From positions 23,041,786-23,105,785 of the forward strand of contig CM033724.1 of the NCBI GenBank assembly GCA_019671005.1: a stretch of 64,000 nt of DNA. The letters run 5' to 3'. The translations under genes and the position numbers were made by a program. The notes beneath the pieces were generated by a model that saw only the letters and a list, made by a program, of their open reading frames with translations, was not told the DNA's origin and made no database searches. This stretch comes from Hibiscus mutabilis (taxonomy: Eukaryota > Streptophyta > Magnoliopsida > Malvales > Malvaceae). The stretch's first letter is position 1. Every line of letters starts with the position of its first letter. This document shows, piece after piece, positions 22,617-33,742 of this stretch.

Positions 22617-23739
22617 GTGGTAGTATGTGAGATGGTCGATGATGGAGGGGACTGGGCGTGGTCCAGGTTTGAGCATTTGGTAGATAAGGCTGTTGTGCAT
22701 CACATTACTACTGTAAAGCCTCCTATTATGGCAAATGGCATCAATAAGCTTGTTCGGGGGTGGAGAACAAGGCGGGAGTTCACGGTTAAGGAAGCTTATA
22801 CCTTGCGAGATAGGAGAGTTCAAACACGCGACCCGCTTTGGGTCTCTATTTCGCGGTATAGGGAGTTACCAAGGGTTAAAACTTTCCTTTGGCTTGTTGG
22901 ACATGGTAGGATCATGACGAATCAAGAAAGAGTAAGCCGTCACTTGGCGAACGATCCTAGTTATAGTGTGAGTGGTAGTTGTGTTGAGGATATTGCGCAT
23001 ATGTTACGGGAGTGTACGGAGGCCTGTGCGATATGGCAAGGCTTGATTCATCTGAGTAAGTGGCCCGAATTTTTTGGGATGGATATTAAGGTTTGGATTC
23101 GTACTAACTTATGTAATGCTCGCCAATTTTTTATCGCCAACCTCGATTGGGACCTTATGTTCGGTTCAATAGTTTGGATGATATGGAAGTAACGGAATCT
23201 GCATATCTTTATGCGTGCGGAGCTTGGTTCAGAATGTTTCCTAGCACGGTGTATCGCATGAAGAATGAAGCTATATGTGCGTTGTCAACATGTTCTCTTC
23301 GGCTGCCGAGGGGTAGAGATATCATGAATCAGCAAGTTGATTGGGATAAAGCAGAGCCGGGATGGATAAAGGTGAACACTGATGCGGCCAAGAACCCTAT
23401 TACGGGGATGGCCACATGTGGGGGTGTAGGGCGCGATGAGGAGGCTCGGTGGTGTTTTGGTTTTTCAAAACATATTGGAGCTTGTAGTGTTATTGATGGT
23501 GAATTGTGGGGGTGTATGAGGGCTTGATACTAGCGTGGAGCTTATGTATCCCCCGGTTGGTGATTGAGATGGATAATAAGGACGTATATGATATGTTGCA
23601 TCGTTGTAAAGGTGGGACGACTGCATGTGCTTTGTTACCGCATATTTTTTCTTTGCTAGATAAGGAGTGGATTGTTCGAGTTAGTTGGGTTAGCCGCAAG
23701 GGCAATGCGGTGGCCGATGCAATGGAAAGGTTAGCGTAG
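22617..23739 (+). pseudogene. LINE ORF2, zf-RVT and C-terminal RNase H domains, decayed
   Basis: The first block (22617-23192) carries FTVKEAYTL, RVKTFLWLVGHGRIMT and EDIAHMLRECTEACAIW, the Cys/His region called zf-RVT. The second (23300-23739) starts PGWIKVNTDAA, continues GGVGRDEEARWCFGF and, after a frame change near 23525, LVIEMDNKDVYDML and GNAVADAMERLA. This is the RNase H domain found at the end of many plant L1 elements. Frame breaks lie near 23190 and 23525. Confidence 0.86.
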
Positions 23740-23991
23740 ACATTGGATGTTCCGCATAAGCTTTATTTTGAGGCGCTGAGTTCTCTACAGGGAGTATTAT
23801 TGCAAGACTAAGGGCCAATTACTTCAGGCTAGTTTGCTTTTTATTTGGTATTAGGTTTTTTTTGTCATTTCCTATGTTGGGTTTATCCCGCTTTTGTCTT
23901 CTTAAATATTACCACATGCACTATTTTTCCTTTATTTAGGATTAGAGAGATTTTTTAATGAGACGTGTGGTACTATACTCTTCTCCATTCA
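23740..23991 (+). other. LINE 3' untranslated region
   Basis: Follows the ORF2 stop. It is T-rich and ends GTACTATACTCTTCTCCATTCA right before the 18-bp target duplicate, without a poly(A) stretch. Confidence 0.7.
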
Positions 23992-24009
23992 TAAAAATGA
24001 GAGTTTTGA

Positions 24010-24490
24010 AGGAAACTGAGGCAAGTTTAGGGAAAATTATATTAGGACCCTTTTCGTCACATTAGTCATGATTTTAATCAATAAAAATCTATAATTTTTT
24101 TCATTTCATTTTTTTACCAAGTAAATCTTCACTCATATCTTTCCATATTAGATTTTAAAAAACAAATTTTTGGAAGTTACCATTTAATTGGTTGATGACA
24201 TAGAAAAAATGATTTGATGAGTGGTTTATATTGATTGGGATCATAACATATGCGATAAAGAGAGTCCATGATATAATTTCTCAAAGTTTAGAATCATTTC
24301 CTTTACTTGGTTTTATTTTAATTAATATCTAAGCAATGGGAATGAAACTTAATTTACCTTACATTCCTTACCTTTTCCTCCCCCAATTTACACATTTAGA
24401 CTATGTTTGGATTAATAGTAATAAAGGAAAAGGAAAGGAAAAGGATGAAAATTAATTAAATGAAAGGAATATTAAAAGAAAGGAAAGGAT
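24010..24490. other. AT-rich intergenic sequence, no gene seen
   Basis: Contains a purine-rich GGAAAAGGAAAGG patch (24425-24445) but no coding similarity. Confidence 0.5.
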
Positions 24491-24721
24491 TAGGGGTGAG
24501 CGTTCGAGCGAGTCGAGTCAAATTTTTTTATTTATTCGAGTTGATGCATCATATTTTACAACTCAAACTTAATTTGAATTTTTTTATTCGAGTCGAGTTT
24601 ATGAAATTTGATTCGAGTCAATTCGAGTTTTTGAGTTCCTATACGAATTTAATGTAATTATTTATCACGTCATAGTATGGTTTGATTCCAATTTAAACTA
24701 CTTTCTCTACCATATAAGATA

Positions 24722-24762
<41 letters not shown>

Positions 24763-25608
24763 CTTCATATTTTTTCACATGTATAAATAATATTTGTAAT
24801 GTTATTTAATAAAAATCATCTAAACTTCTAAAATATATTTATAATGTTATTTTTAAATAAGGAACTTTTGGGGATAAAGTATTGAAGGGATTATAAATGA
24901 GTCAAGTATTTGATGTGAAGAAAAACTTTACAAAAAGTTTAAGTTGAATGATCAAATTGAATAAAATGTAAAGTTAAGGGATTGAATTAAAAAAGAATAT
25001 ATTTTGTTAAAAATATGAATTGAAGTTACGTACATATTATATAGTGTTAGTGAATCGTGTGGTTTAATTTTGGTCAAAAATAGACTTAAAACGAAAGATG
25101 AATTGAAGAAATGAGAAATCATTCAAAGTTGAGGGGCTAAATTGAAAAGATAGGAAATTTTTAAAAAAAATATGAATTGAAGCTAAATAAGTATTCTACA
25201 GTGGTTTAGGAGCATGTGGCTCAAATTTGGCTGAAAATGGACTTAAAACGAATGAGGGGTTGAAGAAATGAGGAAATCATACAAAGTTGAGGGGCTAAAT
25301 TGCAAAATGATGAAATTTATTTTCTAAAATATGAATCGAAGCTTAATAGGTATTCTACATTGGTTTAGGAACATGTGGTTCAAATTTGGTCAAAATAGAC
25401 TTAAAATGAAGGAGAAATTGAAGAAAAATGAAATCAAGGACTAAATTGCAAAACTATAAAATTCAATTTTTTGGTTTTTTCAAGTTTGGCAAATTTCAAC
25501 TCGAGTAGAACTTGAAATTTTTTTGAGTTACTCGAGTTGACTCGATTAACTCGAAATTGAAAAAAACAATTTTTGTAAGTAAGTCGAGTTGAGTTTCACT
25601 CACCGCTA
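24491..25608. mobile_element. Non-autonomous hAT-like element (1,118 bp)
   Basis: Ends are short inverted repeats: left TAGGGGTGAGCG, right CACTCACCGCTA. The left subterminal region is full of GAGTCGAGT motifs, and the right one of ACTCGAGT/AACTCGA. Flanking 8-mers GAAAGGAT and AAAAAGAT agree at 6 of 8 positions, as expected for an aged 8-bp hAT duplication. There is no transposase; the interior holds an AT run (24725-24760) and a three-unit tandem repeat. Confidence 0.72.
25010..25466. repeat. About 155-bp tandem repeat, three units, inside the hAT element
   Basis: Units begin near 25010, 25164 and 25326. Shared order: AATATGAAT(T/C)GAAG, a GTGGTTTAG/GTGTTAGTG phrase, CATGTGG or CGTGTGG, GACTTAAAA, TTGAAGAAATGA, and GGGGCTAAATTG. 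Identity falls across the three copies. Confidence 0.8.
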
Positions 25609-25728
25609 AAAAAGATAGCATATTATGCAAAATTAGTAAAGGAAAGCAACATGAATCATTTTTGTTAGGTTAAACTATGAAAATGAATGAAAACGATTAA
25701 TTGCCATGTATTCTTTCAATTATATTTT

Positions 25729-26179
25729 GGGTAAAGTACACAAACGGTCACAAAACTATCCCAAAAAATACAAAATGGTCACCAAACTTTCAAAAGTTAC
25801 ATAATGGGCATTAAACTTTAGTTTTTGTTACAAAATGGTGACTGAACCATTAACTGTTGTTAATTGGGTGACATGGCAGTTACGAAAGTTTGTATAACAG
25901 CACATCTAATCCTCAATATTTACACATTCAATCAATTTAAACATCAAGAATGAGGGCTAGAATAGGACTAAATTGATTAAATGTGTAAATATGAAGGATT
26001 AAATGTGTTATTATTCAAATTTTCGTAAATGTCAAGTCATTCAATGAACGACAGTTAACGGCTCAGTGACTATTTTATAACAAAAAACTAAAGTTTGATA
26101 CCCATTATGTGACTTTTGAAAGTTTTGTGACCATTTTGTATTTTTTGGATAGTGTAGTGACCATTTGTGTACTTTACCC
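25729..26179. mobile_element. MULE-type fold-back MITE (451 bp)
   Basis: Begins GGGTAAAGTACACAAA and ends with its inverse. The arms pair over roughly 185 bp, leaving a short centre. Flanking 9-mers TTATATTTT (25720-25728) and TTTTATTTT (26180-26188) differ at one position. The terminal GGGTAAA(C/G)TACAC is shared with the Pack-MULE at 13397, so both may belong to one transposase family. Confidence 0.85.
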
Positions 26180-26232
26180 TTTTATTTTTTTTATAAGGAT
26201 TATAATCCTATACACGGGTAGTGGAAGATAAA

Positions 26233-26336
26233 GTTTTCTCAAGCGTGATTATTTGAGTTTAGGATTTTAGATGAGGGTTTAGAGGTTAGAAGGTTTATGT
26301 TATAGGGTTTAAAATTTAGGGTTTAGGCTTTAGTGT
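26233..26336 (+). repeat. Degenerate telomere-like TTTAGGG sequence
   Basis: A run of TTTAGGATTTTAG, GAGGGTTTAG, ATAGGGTTTA and TTTAGGGTTTAGG phrases, with about three exact plant telomere units. It lies immediately left of the minus-strand chromovirus LTR. Too short and degenerate to mark a chromosome end. Confidence 0.45.
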
Positions 26337-26764
26337 TAGTGTAACCCCTTGACTCGGTCTAGACGCCAGACCGAACCAAGCGAGCTATATTGGGTTTACT
26401 GAGACAAACCCGAACGAATTACTTAGAAAACGAACATTTTTTCTTTTATCTTGTCTAAATGCATAATTAAGTCCTAAGGTGATCATGCTAGCAGCGGTGA
26501 AATTTATAATTAAATCATGTGTCGAATTGACATCCAATTGGTCGAGATCGCACTCTATGGACCAAATTGTAATTTTAGTAAAATAGGAGGACTTAATTAA
26601 ATCCAAAGTTACCAAACCTTAATTAATCATATAACATGCATTTCGGTTAAATTTCAACTTAAAATAATCATCCAAACTCATTTAATTGGATGATCAAGAA
26701 ATAGGGACTAAACTGCAATGATTCAAACTTTAGCAAAACATATTACCAGAAATAACTGAATGAG

Positions 26765-27055
26765 TATCGGTACACCCCTTGCGTGTATCGATATGGACTC
26801 ATTTCACAAAAGGGTGCCGGTACGGTCCTCAAGCGTACAGATACAGTTGTTCGATTTTAAAAATAGGGGATTTCAGTAGCTAAAGAGAGTACCGATACGG
26901 TTGCTCATATACCGACATCAAGTATAAATTTCTTCTATGTGTACCGATACAACTACAAGGCGTACCAATACGTCTGTGCAATTTTGCACAGATTTGAGCC
27001 AAGACAGACCCCGTGTACCGATCCCTAATGACCCGTACTGGTACGGACTGGTCTG
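26765..27055. repeat. Cluster of GTACCGATAC-type motifs
   Basis: About ten dispersed variants of GTACCGATAC or its inverse (for example near 26765, 26815, 26888, 26940, 26966, 27013 and 27035) occur in 290 bp. They are irregularly spaced and mixed in orientation, with palindromes such as CCGTACTGGTACGG near 27032. Confidence 0.7.
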
Positions 27056-27884
27056 TAATAACCTCTTGGTCGAACATATGACACTTTGACTCAATCTAAC
27101 ATACTTCAAACATCTTACAAACATCATATAAAATTCTAAACAACATTTCCTCAATCAAACAAACATGCTAGAAGACCATTCAAACCATAGCAAACCCAAT
27201 CAAAGATCCTACAGGCATGACCTCTACCCAAGCATGCAAATCACATCCCAACCCCTCAAAGCAAGACATAAAGCATCATACAAGTCCATAATACCATAAG
27301 AAACATGCCCAACACAGGGAGTAAGCATACAACCCTCCCAATTACAACTTGGTCACATTGCCCTTTATTTACTACAAGCTCAATTATAAAAACCATACTT
27401 GAAATATTTCAATTATTGGATTCCTCATCACTTGATCACTGCCCCAAAAGTTTACTATTCTGCATTGATGAGAAAGGATAAGCAAACAATGCCTAGTGAG
27501 AGTCGCTCTAAAAAAACAATCATCAATGCATTTAAAATCATTTTAGTCAAAATACTCTTTGTACATCATGCTTAAACATCTCATGCCCTTTTTCCTTTGT
27601 AAACATGCATATTGAACCATATGCAAAACATGTACCATGGATCTCATGCATAATCCCAGATGCAAAACCTCAATTTAAGCCTTCACATGCTTATTCATCC
27701 AATAGCAAAGCTTAAAGAGCAAATCATGTATAAATCTCATTATACAAAACACATTTATCCATCATGATATATTAATTCATATATTGACATTCAAGTGACC
27801 CAGAAACAGAATCTTTCCTTATCAAAAACACATCGGATACATGGATTTCACAAGTGGTTCCTTCGACAACTTCACATACATCCA

Positions 27885-28075
27885 TAGTCGGAGCAAACGA
27901 TAGAATTAACCCCTCAACGGCTATGATGTATAACATCTACAATAGGAGCAAACGGCACATTTAACCCCTCAACCATTGTGATACTTAATCCATCAGCGAG
28001 AGAATATGGCACAATTAACCCCTCGACAGCTGCGGATCCCATGGTGGAGAAAACGACACAATTAACCCCTCTAGA
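27885..28075 (-). repeat. Imperfect ~50-bp tandem repeat, four units, in LTR
   Basis: Each unit has a GGAGCAAACG/GAGAAAACG phrase followed by GCACA(A/T)TTAACCCCTC. Units are near 27889, 27944, 27998 and 28046. In the element's sense the array lies just downstream of the conserved palindromic motif. Confidence 0.8.
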
Positions 28076-28107
28076 CACATGAGACGACTTATTATAGTGC
28101 ACTTTAA

Positions 28108-28132
28108 ACCCTATGGCATGCCAACTATATCC
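28108..28132 (-). promoter_or_regulatory. Conserved TATAGTTGGCATGCCATA motif, candidate LTR promoter element
   Basis: Minus-strand copy of the motif described at 10617-10642, with the perfect TGGCATGCCA palindrome followed by TAGGGT. The surrounding LTR is otherwise unlike the other two families. Confidence 0.45.
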
Positions 28133-29787
28133 AATAGCATTTATTTCATTGTAACTTAGCCAATATATTCCATTTTAAACATGATACCTCATTATTTTTC
28201 ATATGCATCATTCAAACCAATTTCCACAAGACATGCATTTATACACCATTGAAATCCTTTTCACAAATCATTTGTCATACTCAAATATCATCAATATAAG
28301 TTCATTTGCATCATAATCCATTTTCCAAACATGCATAAAACAGTAGGTATCAAACATAAACATGGGCATGAAAAAATCAACTTTGCCAAACTAAATTTGA
28401 GAACGAATTCGTCTAATACTTACTTCCGAGCTTAGACAAGTGTTTCAAGCTCAATCTAAACTCCCAAAATCACTTTCAAACCTTTGTAAAGAAGTAAACC
28501 ACGTTTCCACTCACTGACAACACAAAGCTCTAATCGCCGATGTGAAATCAAGCTTTCGAAGCCCCTAAAACCTCTCCAAAAGATGAAGGATACGTCTCCC
28601 CTGTTTTACCCACACAAAAACAGAGGATTAATGCATTTCCATGCATCTTTAAACACAAAAACACCTCTTCTCAACTCCGCCTTACTAATAACCACCAAAC
28701 GCTTCCTTAACACAACTGAAATCATCACCAAACTCAACCTAAACAAAGCCCAGCCAAAACCTAACTATTTTAACATCTTAACATCATTAATTAACATTAA
28801 AAACAACAATATATCAACCTTATATCTCTGGCAACCTTTCAACACCAAGATCACCTCAAAATCTAACTATTTACAAACTAGAAAATTAGCAATTCACTTA
28901 GTTTTGGGATTCCTTTTATTAATCTCTTCTCGTAACATTAAAACATATCTTACAAGTGATCTAAATCAATTGGAATCAACACAAAATAGATCCATTATCA
29001 AGATCCATCCAATTTCTCATCAAAACTAAATCAAAACCTTTTAAACATGATTTAATCATTAACACATAACAAAAATCAATTATAAAGGATCAAGAACTTG
29101 GGAATTTCAGTAAAGAACCTTTAATTAGAGGAGAGAAATGAAAATCACCTCTAATTGCTGATTTCCCCCTTAATTGGCAAGATTTGAGTAAAATCTCCAA
29201 GAAAGCAAATAGGATTTGGTGTAGAAATCAAAGGAATCAACTAGGAAATCAAAAGGGAAATAAAAAATGAATGATTCCTGAGAATTTTAGAGTAAAATTG
29301 ATAGTTTGGCTGCTGAGAAAGTTGAGAGAAAAGTAGTTGCGTAAGAAAATGAAATTGGCTATTAAAATCTTTTTAATCAAATCTCTTTTATTTTTATTTA
29401 TTAACCTTTTAAAAACCATTTAAAAATATCTTAAATTAAGGGGGAAATCTGATTAAAGTTTTTTGTAAATTAGCTCCTTAAAGATTCTAAGTTTTGACCC
29501 TTTTACGATTTAGTCACCAAAACAGTTTTGAAACTGTACATTTTAGTCACCAGACCAAAATGTCCCAAAATCCTATTTTATTTCTTCAAATTGAGTTTCC
29601 CAAAACCCTTATGATATCAATTTAACATTTTCTAATATTTTTTCATATTTTATTTTAGCAATAACAATTTATTATGAATTAATTCTCAAAACTAGCTCGA
29701 ATCGCCTAATCTGATTTCTTTGAACCCTCTAATAAATCTAGCTAACATCTAGGCCCAAATTTGGGGTGTTACAACTCTCCCCCTCTT

Positions 29788-31155
29788 AAGAAATTTCATC
29801 CTTGAAATTTACCTGACGAAAAAAGGTAAGGAAACTACTTCTTCATGTCCTCATTACTTTCCCACGTAGATTCCTCTACACCACGATGTCGCCACAACAG
29901 CTTTACCAACTCAATGGTCTTCCCACGAAGAACTTTGCTACTAGAATCCAAGATTTTCACCGGCTCCTCATCATAGGTCAAATCTAGATTTAACTTAATA
30001 TCCTCAACAAGCATCATATGTGATGGGTTCGATCTATATCTCCGAAGCATCGATACATAGAAATATCATTTATCTTCTCCAGCTCCGCTGGCAACCTTAA
30101 CCTATAAGAAATTGAACCAACACGCTCCAACACCTCATATGGCCCAATGAACCTAGGACTCAACTTGCCCTTCCGTCCAAACCTCATTACCTTCTTCCAA
30201 GGAGAAACCTTAAGAAACACTTTATCTCCAACCGCAAACTCAATCTCCCGGCACTTTAAGTCAGCATAAGACTTTTGACAATCCGAATCTATTTTCAATC
30301 GATCACTAATAAGCTTTATCTTCTCATTAGTGTCTTTCAGCACATCAGGCAGAGAAGCATACTTCTCACCCTCATCAGCCCAACAAAGTGGCATGTGATA
30401 CCTCCTACCATACAAAGCTTTATACAGAGCCATTTGGATATTAGACTAATAACTATTTTTATAGGCAAACTCCACCAATGGTAGTTGCTTCTCCCATGTT
30501 CCATGGAAATCAATGATGCAACACCGTAACATATCCTCTAACACTTAAATAAAGCGTTCAGAATGACCATCCTTTTGAGGATGATTCGAAGTACTGAAAT
30601 TCAACTGTGTACCCAAAGCCTTATGCAATCTGCCAACTTATCCAAAGTATACATTGTATGCACAGCCAAAAAATATACACACTTCGTAAACCTATCCACA
30701 ATCACCCAAACAGAATTCTTCTTTGATGGAGTCAAAGGCAATCCAATTACAAAATCCATGGTAATTCTTTCTTACTTTTATTCTGAAATCATCAACAGTT
30801 GCAACAACCTGGAAAGAAACTGATGCTTAGCCTTAATACGCTGACATACCATACAATGAGCAACAAAATTCGCTACATCCTTCTTCAAACCCAACCCAAA
30901 AATATTCCTTCTTCAAGTCCTGTTAAATCTTGGTACTACCCGGGTGCATAGCAAATCATCATACGGTTGCTTCTCCTTGATCAACTACAACAACGATGGC
31001 TTCACTTGCAACTCAGCCAACAAACCACCATCTCACGTCACACTCAACCGAGCAAACATAGCCCATAACTCCACTACAACCTTTCTACTCAAGGCATCAG
31101 CTACAACATTAGCCTTACCCGAATGATACTCTATCGTCAAATTATAATCCTTGAA
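29788..31155 (-). pseudogene. Chromovirus integrase and chromodomain, decayed
   Basis: On the minus strand from 31155 leftwards: the NVVADALSRK tether, traces of the zinc-binding region, MDFVIGLPL with the first catalytic Asp, WVIVDRF, then a jump from LDKLAD to an ALGTQLNFST-like sequence. The jump deletes the segment with the second catalytic Asp (normally SDRDPRF). The C-terminal part is open (30014-30433: GDKVFLKVSPWKK, RFIGPYEVLERVG) and is followed by the chromodomain (29835-30050: EPVKILDSSSKVLRGKTI, LLWRHRGVEESTWE). Many stops. Confidence 0.88.
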
Positions 31156-32250
31156 CTATTTATGTTGCATAAGATTCAACTCTTTTTGCGATATCAGATA
31201 TTTCAAACTCTTATGATCCGTGTACACAATGCACTTCTCACCATACAGATAATGCCTCCAAATTATCAATGCAAACACCAATGCGGCAAGCTCTATATCA
31301 TGCATATGATAGTTGCGCTTGTGCACCTTCAACTGCCTAGATGCATAAGCCACAACTTTCCCCCTTGCATCAACACGCACCCCAAGCCAACATAGGATGC
31401 ATCGCTATAAACTATAAACTCTTTCCCCGACTCAGGTTGAATCAAAATTGGAGCTTGCATCAAAGCTTCCTTCAACTTATCAAAAGCTTGTTGTCTATTC
31501 TCCGTCCACTCAAAACTTACATCCTTTTGCAACAACTTTGTCAAAAAAGAAACAGCCTTCAAGAAATTATCCACAAAATGACGATAATACCCTTCTAACC
31601 CCAAGAAACTATTAACCTCCATCACTGACTTAGGTTGTTTCCAATTCACCACCGCCTTGATCTTCTGCGGATCCACATGGATACCTTCTTCTGAAACAAC
31701 GTGACCAAGAAAGACCACTTGTTTAATCCAAAACTCACACTTGCTCAACTTGGCATAAAGCTTATTATCCAACAAAACTTGCAACACAATCTGTAGGTAT
31801 CGATCGTGATCTTCCTTGGTACGAGAGTACACAAGAATGCCATCAATGAACATTAACACGAATTGATCTAAGAATTCATGGAATACTCGATTCATCATGT
31901 CCATGAAAGTTTCGGGCACATTAGTCAACCCAAATGGCATCACTAAGAACTCATAATGCTCGTAATGTGTGCGAAAAGCTATCTTCAATACGTCTTTATC
32001 CTTGACCTTCAATTAATAATACCCAAATCTCAGATCAATCTTAGAAAACATCGTAGCACCCTGAAACTGATCGAACAAATCATCAATCCTTGATAAGGGA
32101 TATTTGTTCTTAATCGTCAACTTTTTCAGTTGTCGATAATCAATGAACATTCTCATCGTGTCATCCTTCATTTTCACGAACAACACTAGTGCTCCACACA
32201 GTGACACACTAGGTCAGATGAAACCACGATCCAATAACTCTTGAAGTTAT
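31156..32250 (-). pseudogene. Chromovirus reverse transcriptase and RNase H, catalytic Asp mutated
   Basis: Minus-strand frames 32013-32207, 31329-32012 and 31156-31380 together give VKMKDDTMRMFIDYRQL, LVMPFGLTNVPETFMDMMN, FIDGILVYS, LGHVVSEEGI, FLGLEGYYRHFV, then RNase H with SDASYVGLGCVL, ASRQLK, ELAALVFAL and YTDHKSLKYL. The YxDD box reads FIDG, so the second catalytic Asp is Gly. A stop at 32010-32012 and a frame change near 31330-31380 also break it. Otherwise of normal length. Confidence 0.9.
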
Positions 32251-32255
32251 GTCTT

Positions 32256-32918
32256 CTACTCCTTCAACTCCTTCGGTGCCATGCGATACGGTGCAATCAA
32301 TACTGAAGAAATATCCGCATATGTGTCGATGCAAAACTCTATATCCCTATCCGGTGGTAATCCAGGCAACTCCTTCAAAAACACCCCTAGAAAATCACGA
32401 ACGGTACGGATATCCTGGACACGCACCTTCTTTATATTTGGGTTCATAATATAAGCCAGATACACTTGACCCCTAAGCTCCAACAAATTTCGCGCTTCTA
32501 GAGCTGAAACCACATTAGACAAGAATTTAACATTCTCGCCCACAACCACCACTTCATAATCCTCAGCAAGTTTCAACGAAACTCGCTTGGTTTCAAAATC
32601 AACCATAGCCCTATGCTCAGACCACCAATCTATGCCCAAGATTACATCAAAACTATGAAACAACAACTCCATCAAATCAGCCGCAAACACGTGTCTTTGA
32701 ACCATCAAAGGACATCTCTTAAACAACTTCCTATCGACTATTGTTTCTCCAAAAGAACTAGTTACTCGCATACTCACATCTAACACTTCTATAGGTATAT
32801 CAAGCAAACATGCATGTTCACGCAAGATGTATGAATATGTAGAACTAGAATCTATCAAAGAAAGTAATGAAATGGACTGTAAAGTAAAAGTACCTGCAAT
32901 CACATATGTGTCATTCAT
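32256..32918 (-). pseudogene. Chromovirus protease and start of reverse transcriptase, active site mutated
   Basis: Open for 220 codons. The aspartic protease motif, normally LIDxGSTHSY, reads LIDSSSTYSY, so the Asp-Thr-Gly triad is altered. Downstream come FDVILGIDWWSEHRA and VDFETKRVSL, then FLGVFLKELPGLPPDRDIEF and YRMAPKELKE, the start of the reverse transcriptase fingers. The protease would have cleaved the Gag-Pol polyprotein; this copy should be inactive. Confidence 0.88.
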
Positions 32919-33742
32919 CCCCTCGCGATGCGCATAGATCCTCGTAGTTCCACCACCCTTGGACTAAATAGCCACTGTATGAGCAAATCCTCTGGCCTTT
33001 CTCCCTACGCTGGAAATTCCCTCGACTGCACCCACGGCCTCTATGTGGTGCAACAACAGGTGCAGGAGCTTGTATATCCATAGCCATCTACGGACAGTCA
33101 CGTCTCAAATAATTTCGTGAACCATAACTCCAACATATACCATATGTATCCCAATACGCTCCTAAATGACGCTTCCCACAGTACCTACATTCAGGCACCC
33201 CAACATAGGTGTTCTGACATTGTTGCCCACGTTCGACATAACCTTCACCATGTCTCTAATCAGGACAATACCTCCTATCCCGATACTTCTTATATCGATC
33301 ACTACCGTATTTGACTTAGTAATCCTCTTCCTAGCACTATAACTCCCCGAATGTAAGGACAACCCCAGATTCTGCTCTATATCATTAGCTCGAGAAACCA
33401 AGACATTAAACTCTGTGTAATCTGTAGCCAGCATATAAGTCATTACTTCATTGACCAACCCATAATGGAAATGATCACATCCCTAACGATTATCAAGAAC
33501 CAGTTTAGGTGCACACTGGCTCAACTGAACAAACTAAACCTCATATTCTGACACAGTCATGCTACCCTAGACCAACGCCATAAACTTTCGCTTCTTTTCA
33601 TCTTAGTATCGGGAACCCATATATTTCTTCTAAAAAATAACATAAAAGAACATCCATGTCACATCTATAGGTGCTATACCCGCGATAGAAGTCGTCCACT
33701 AGCTATAAGCATCTTCCTGAAGCAAAGGTACTATACAGCCCA
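32919..33742 (-). pseudogene. Chromovirus gag, partial
   Basis: Reading minus from 33742: GCIVPLLQEDAYS, a stop, then KKYMGSRY-like, a SEYEVQFVQLSQCAPK-like segment, YGLVNEVMTYML and NDIEQNLGLS. These match the capsid of chromovirus gag (retrotrans_gag family). The zinc-knuckle region lies between 33280 and 32990, much decayed. It is cut at its 5' side by the insertion at 33743. Confidence 0.8.

Larger units (their letters stand above)
16259..23991 (+). mobile_element. Full-length L1-type LINE, inactive, interrupted by a solo LTR
   Basis: Flanked by an 18-bp perfect target duplication TAAAAATGAGAGTTTTGA (16241-16258 and 23992-24009), which fixes both ends. After removing the inserted LTR and one copy of its 5-bp duplicate, the LINE is about 6.2 kb. 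It carries ORF1 (DUF4283 plus zinc-knuckle region) and ORF2 (endonuclease, reverse transcriptase, zf-RVT, RNase H). It has no poly(A) tail: the 3' end is TTCTCCATTCA directly before the duplicate. Numerous stops make it inactive. Confidence 0.92.
26340..29773 (-). repeat. 3' LTR of the minus-strand chromovirus (3,434 bp)
   Basis: On the minus strand it starts TGTAACACCCC (29773 leftwards) after a purine tract (plus-strand ACTCTCCCCCTCTT, 29774-29787) and ends GGGGTTACA at 26340. AT-rich and non-coding. It holds a GTACCGATAC-type motif cluster, a tandem repeat with TTAACCCCTC, and the shared palindromic motif. Confidence 0.87.
26340..33742 (-). mobile_element. Minus-strand chromovirus (Tekay/Del-like), 3' LTR through gag, truncated by insertion
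   Basis: On the minus strand the order is gag, protease, reverse transcriptase, RNase H, integrase, chromodomain and LTR. The 3' LTR is at 26340-29773, and gag is broken off at 33742 by the start of another chromovirus LTR. The rest of gag and the 5' LTR should lie beyond the right edge of the window. Key catalytic residues are lost in protease, reverse transcriptase and integrase. Confidence 0.9.

Noticed and set aside
24725..24760. AT dinucleotide run as a notable element
   Set aside because: Ordinary microsatellite in an AT-rich transposon; also seen at 17378-17403 and 63170-63186.
26233..26336. Chromosome end or subtelomere
   Set aside because: Only about three exact TTTAGGG units in a degenerate stretch, flanked by transposons on both sides.
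28583..29029. 148-codon open frame on the plus strand
   Set aside because: Lies inside the LTR of the minus-strand chromovirus, is rich in Asn/Thr/Leu/Ile from AT-rich DNA, and shows no family motif.
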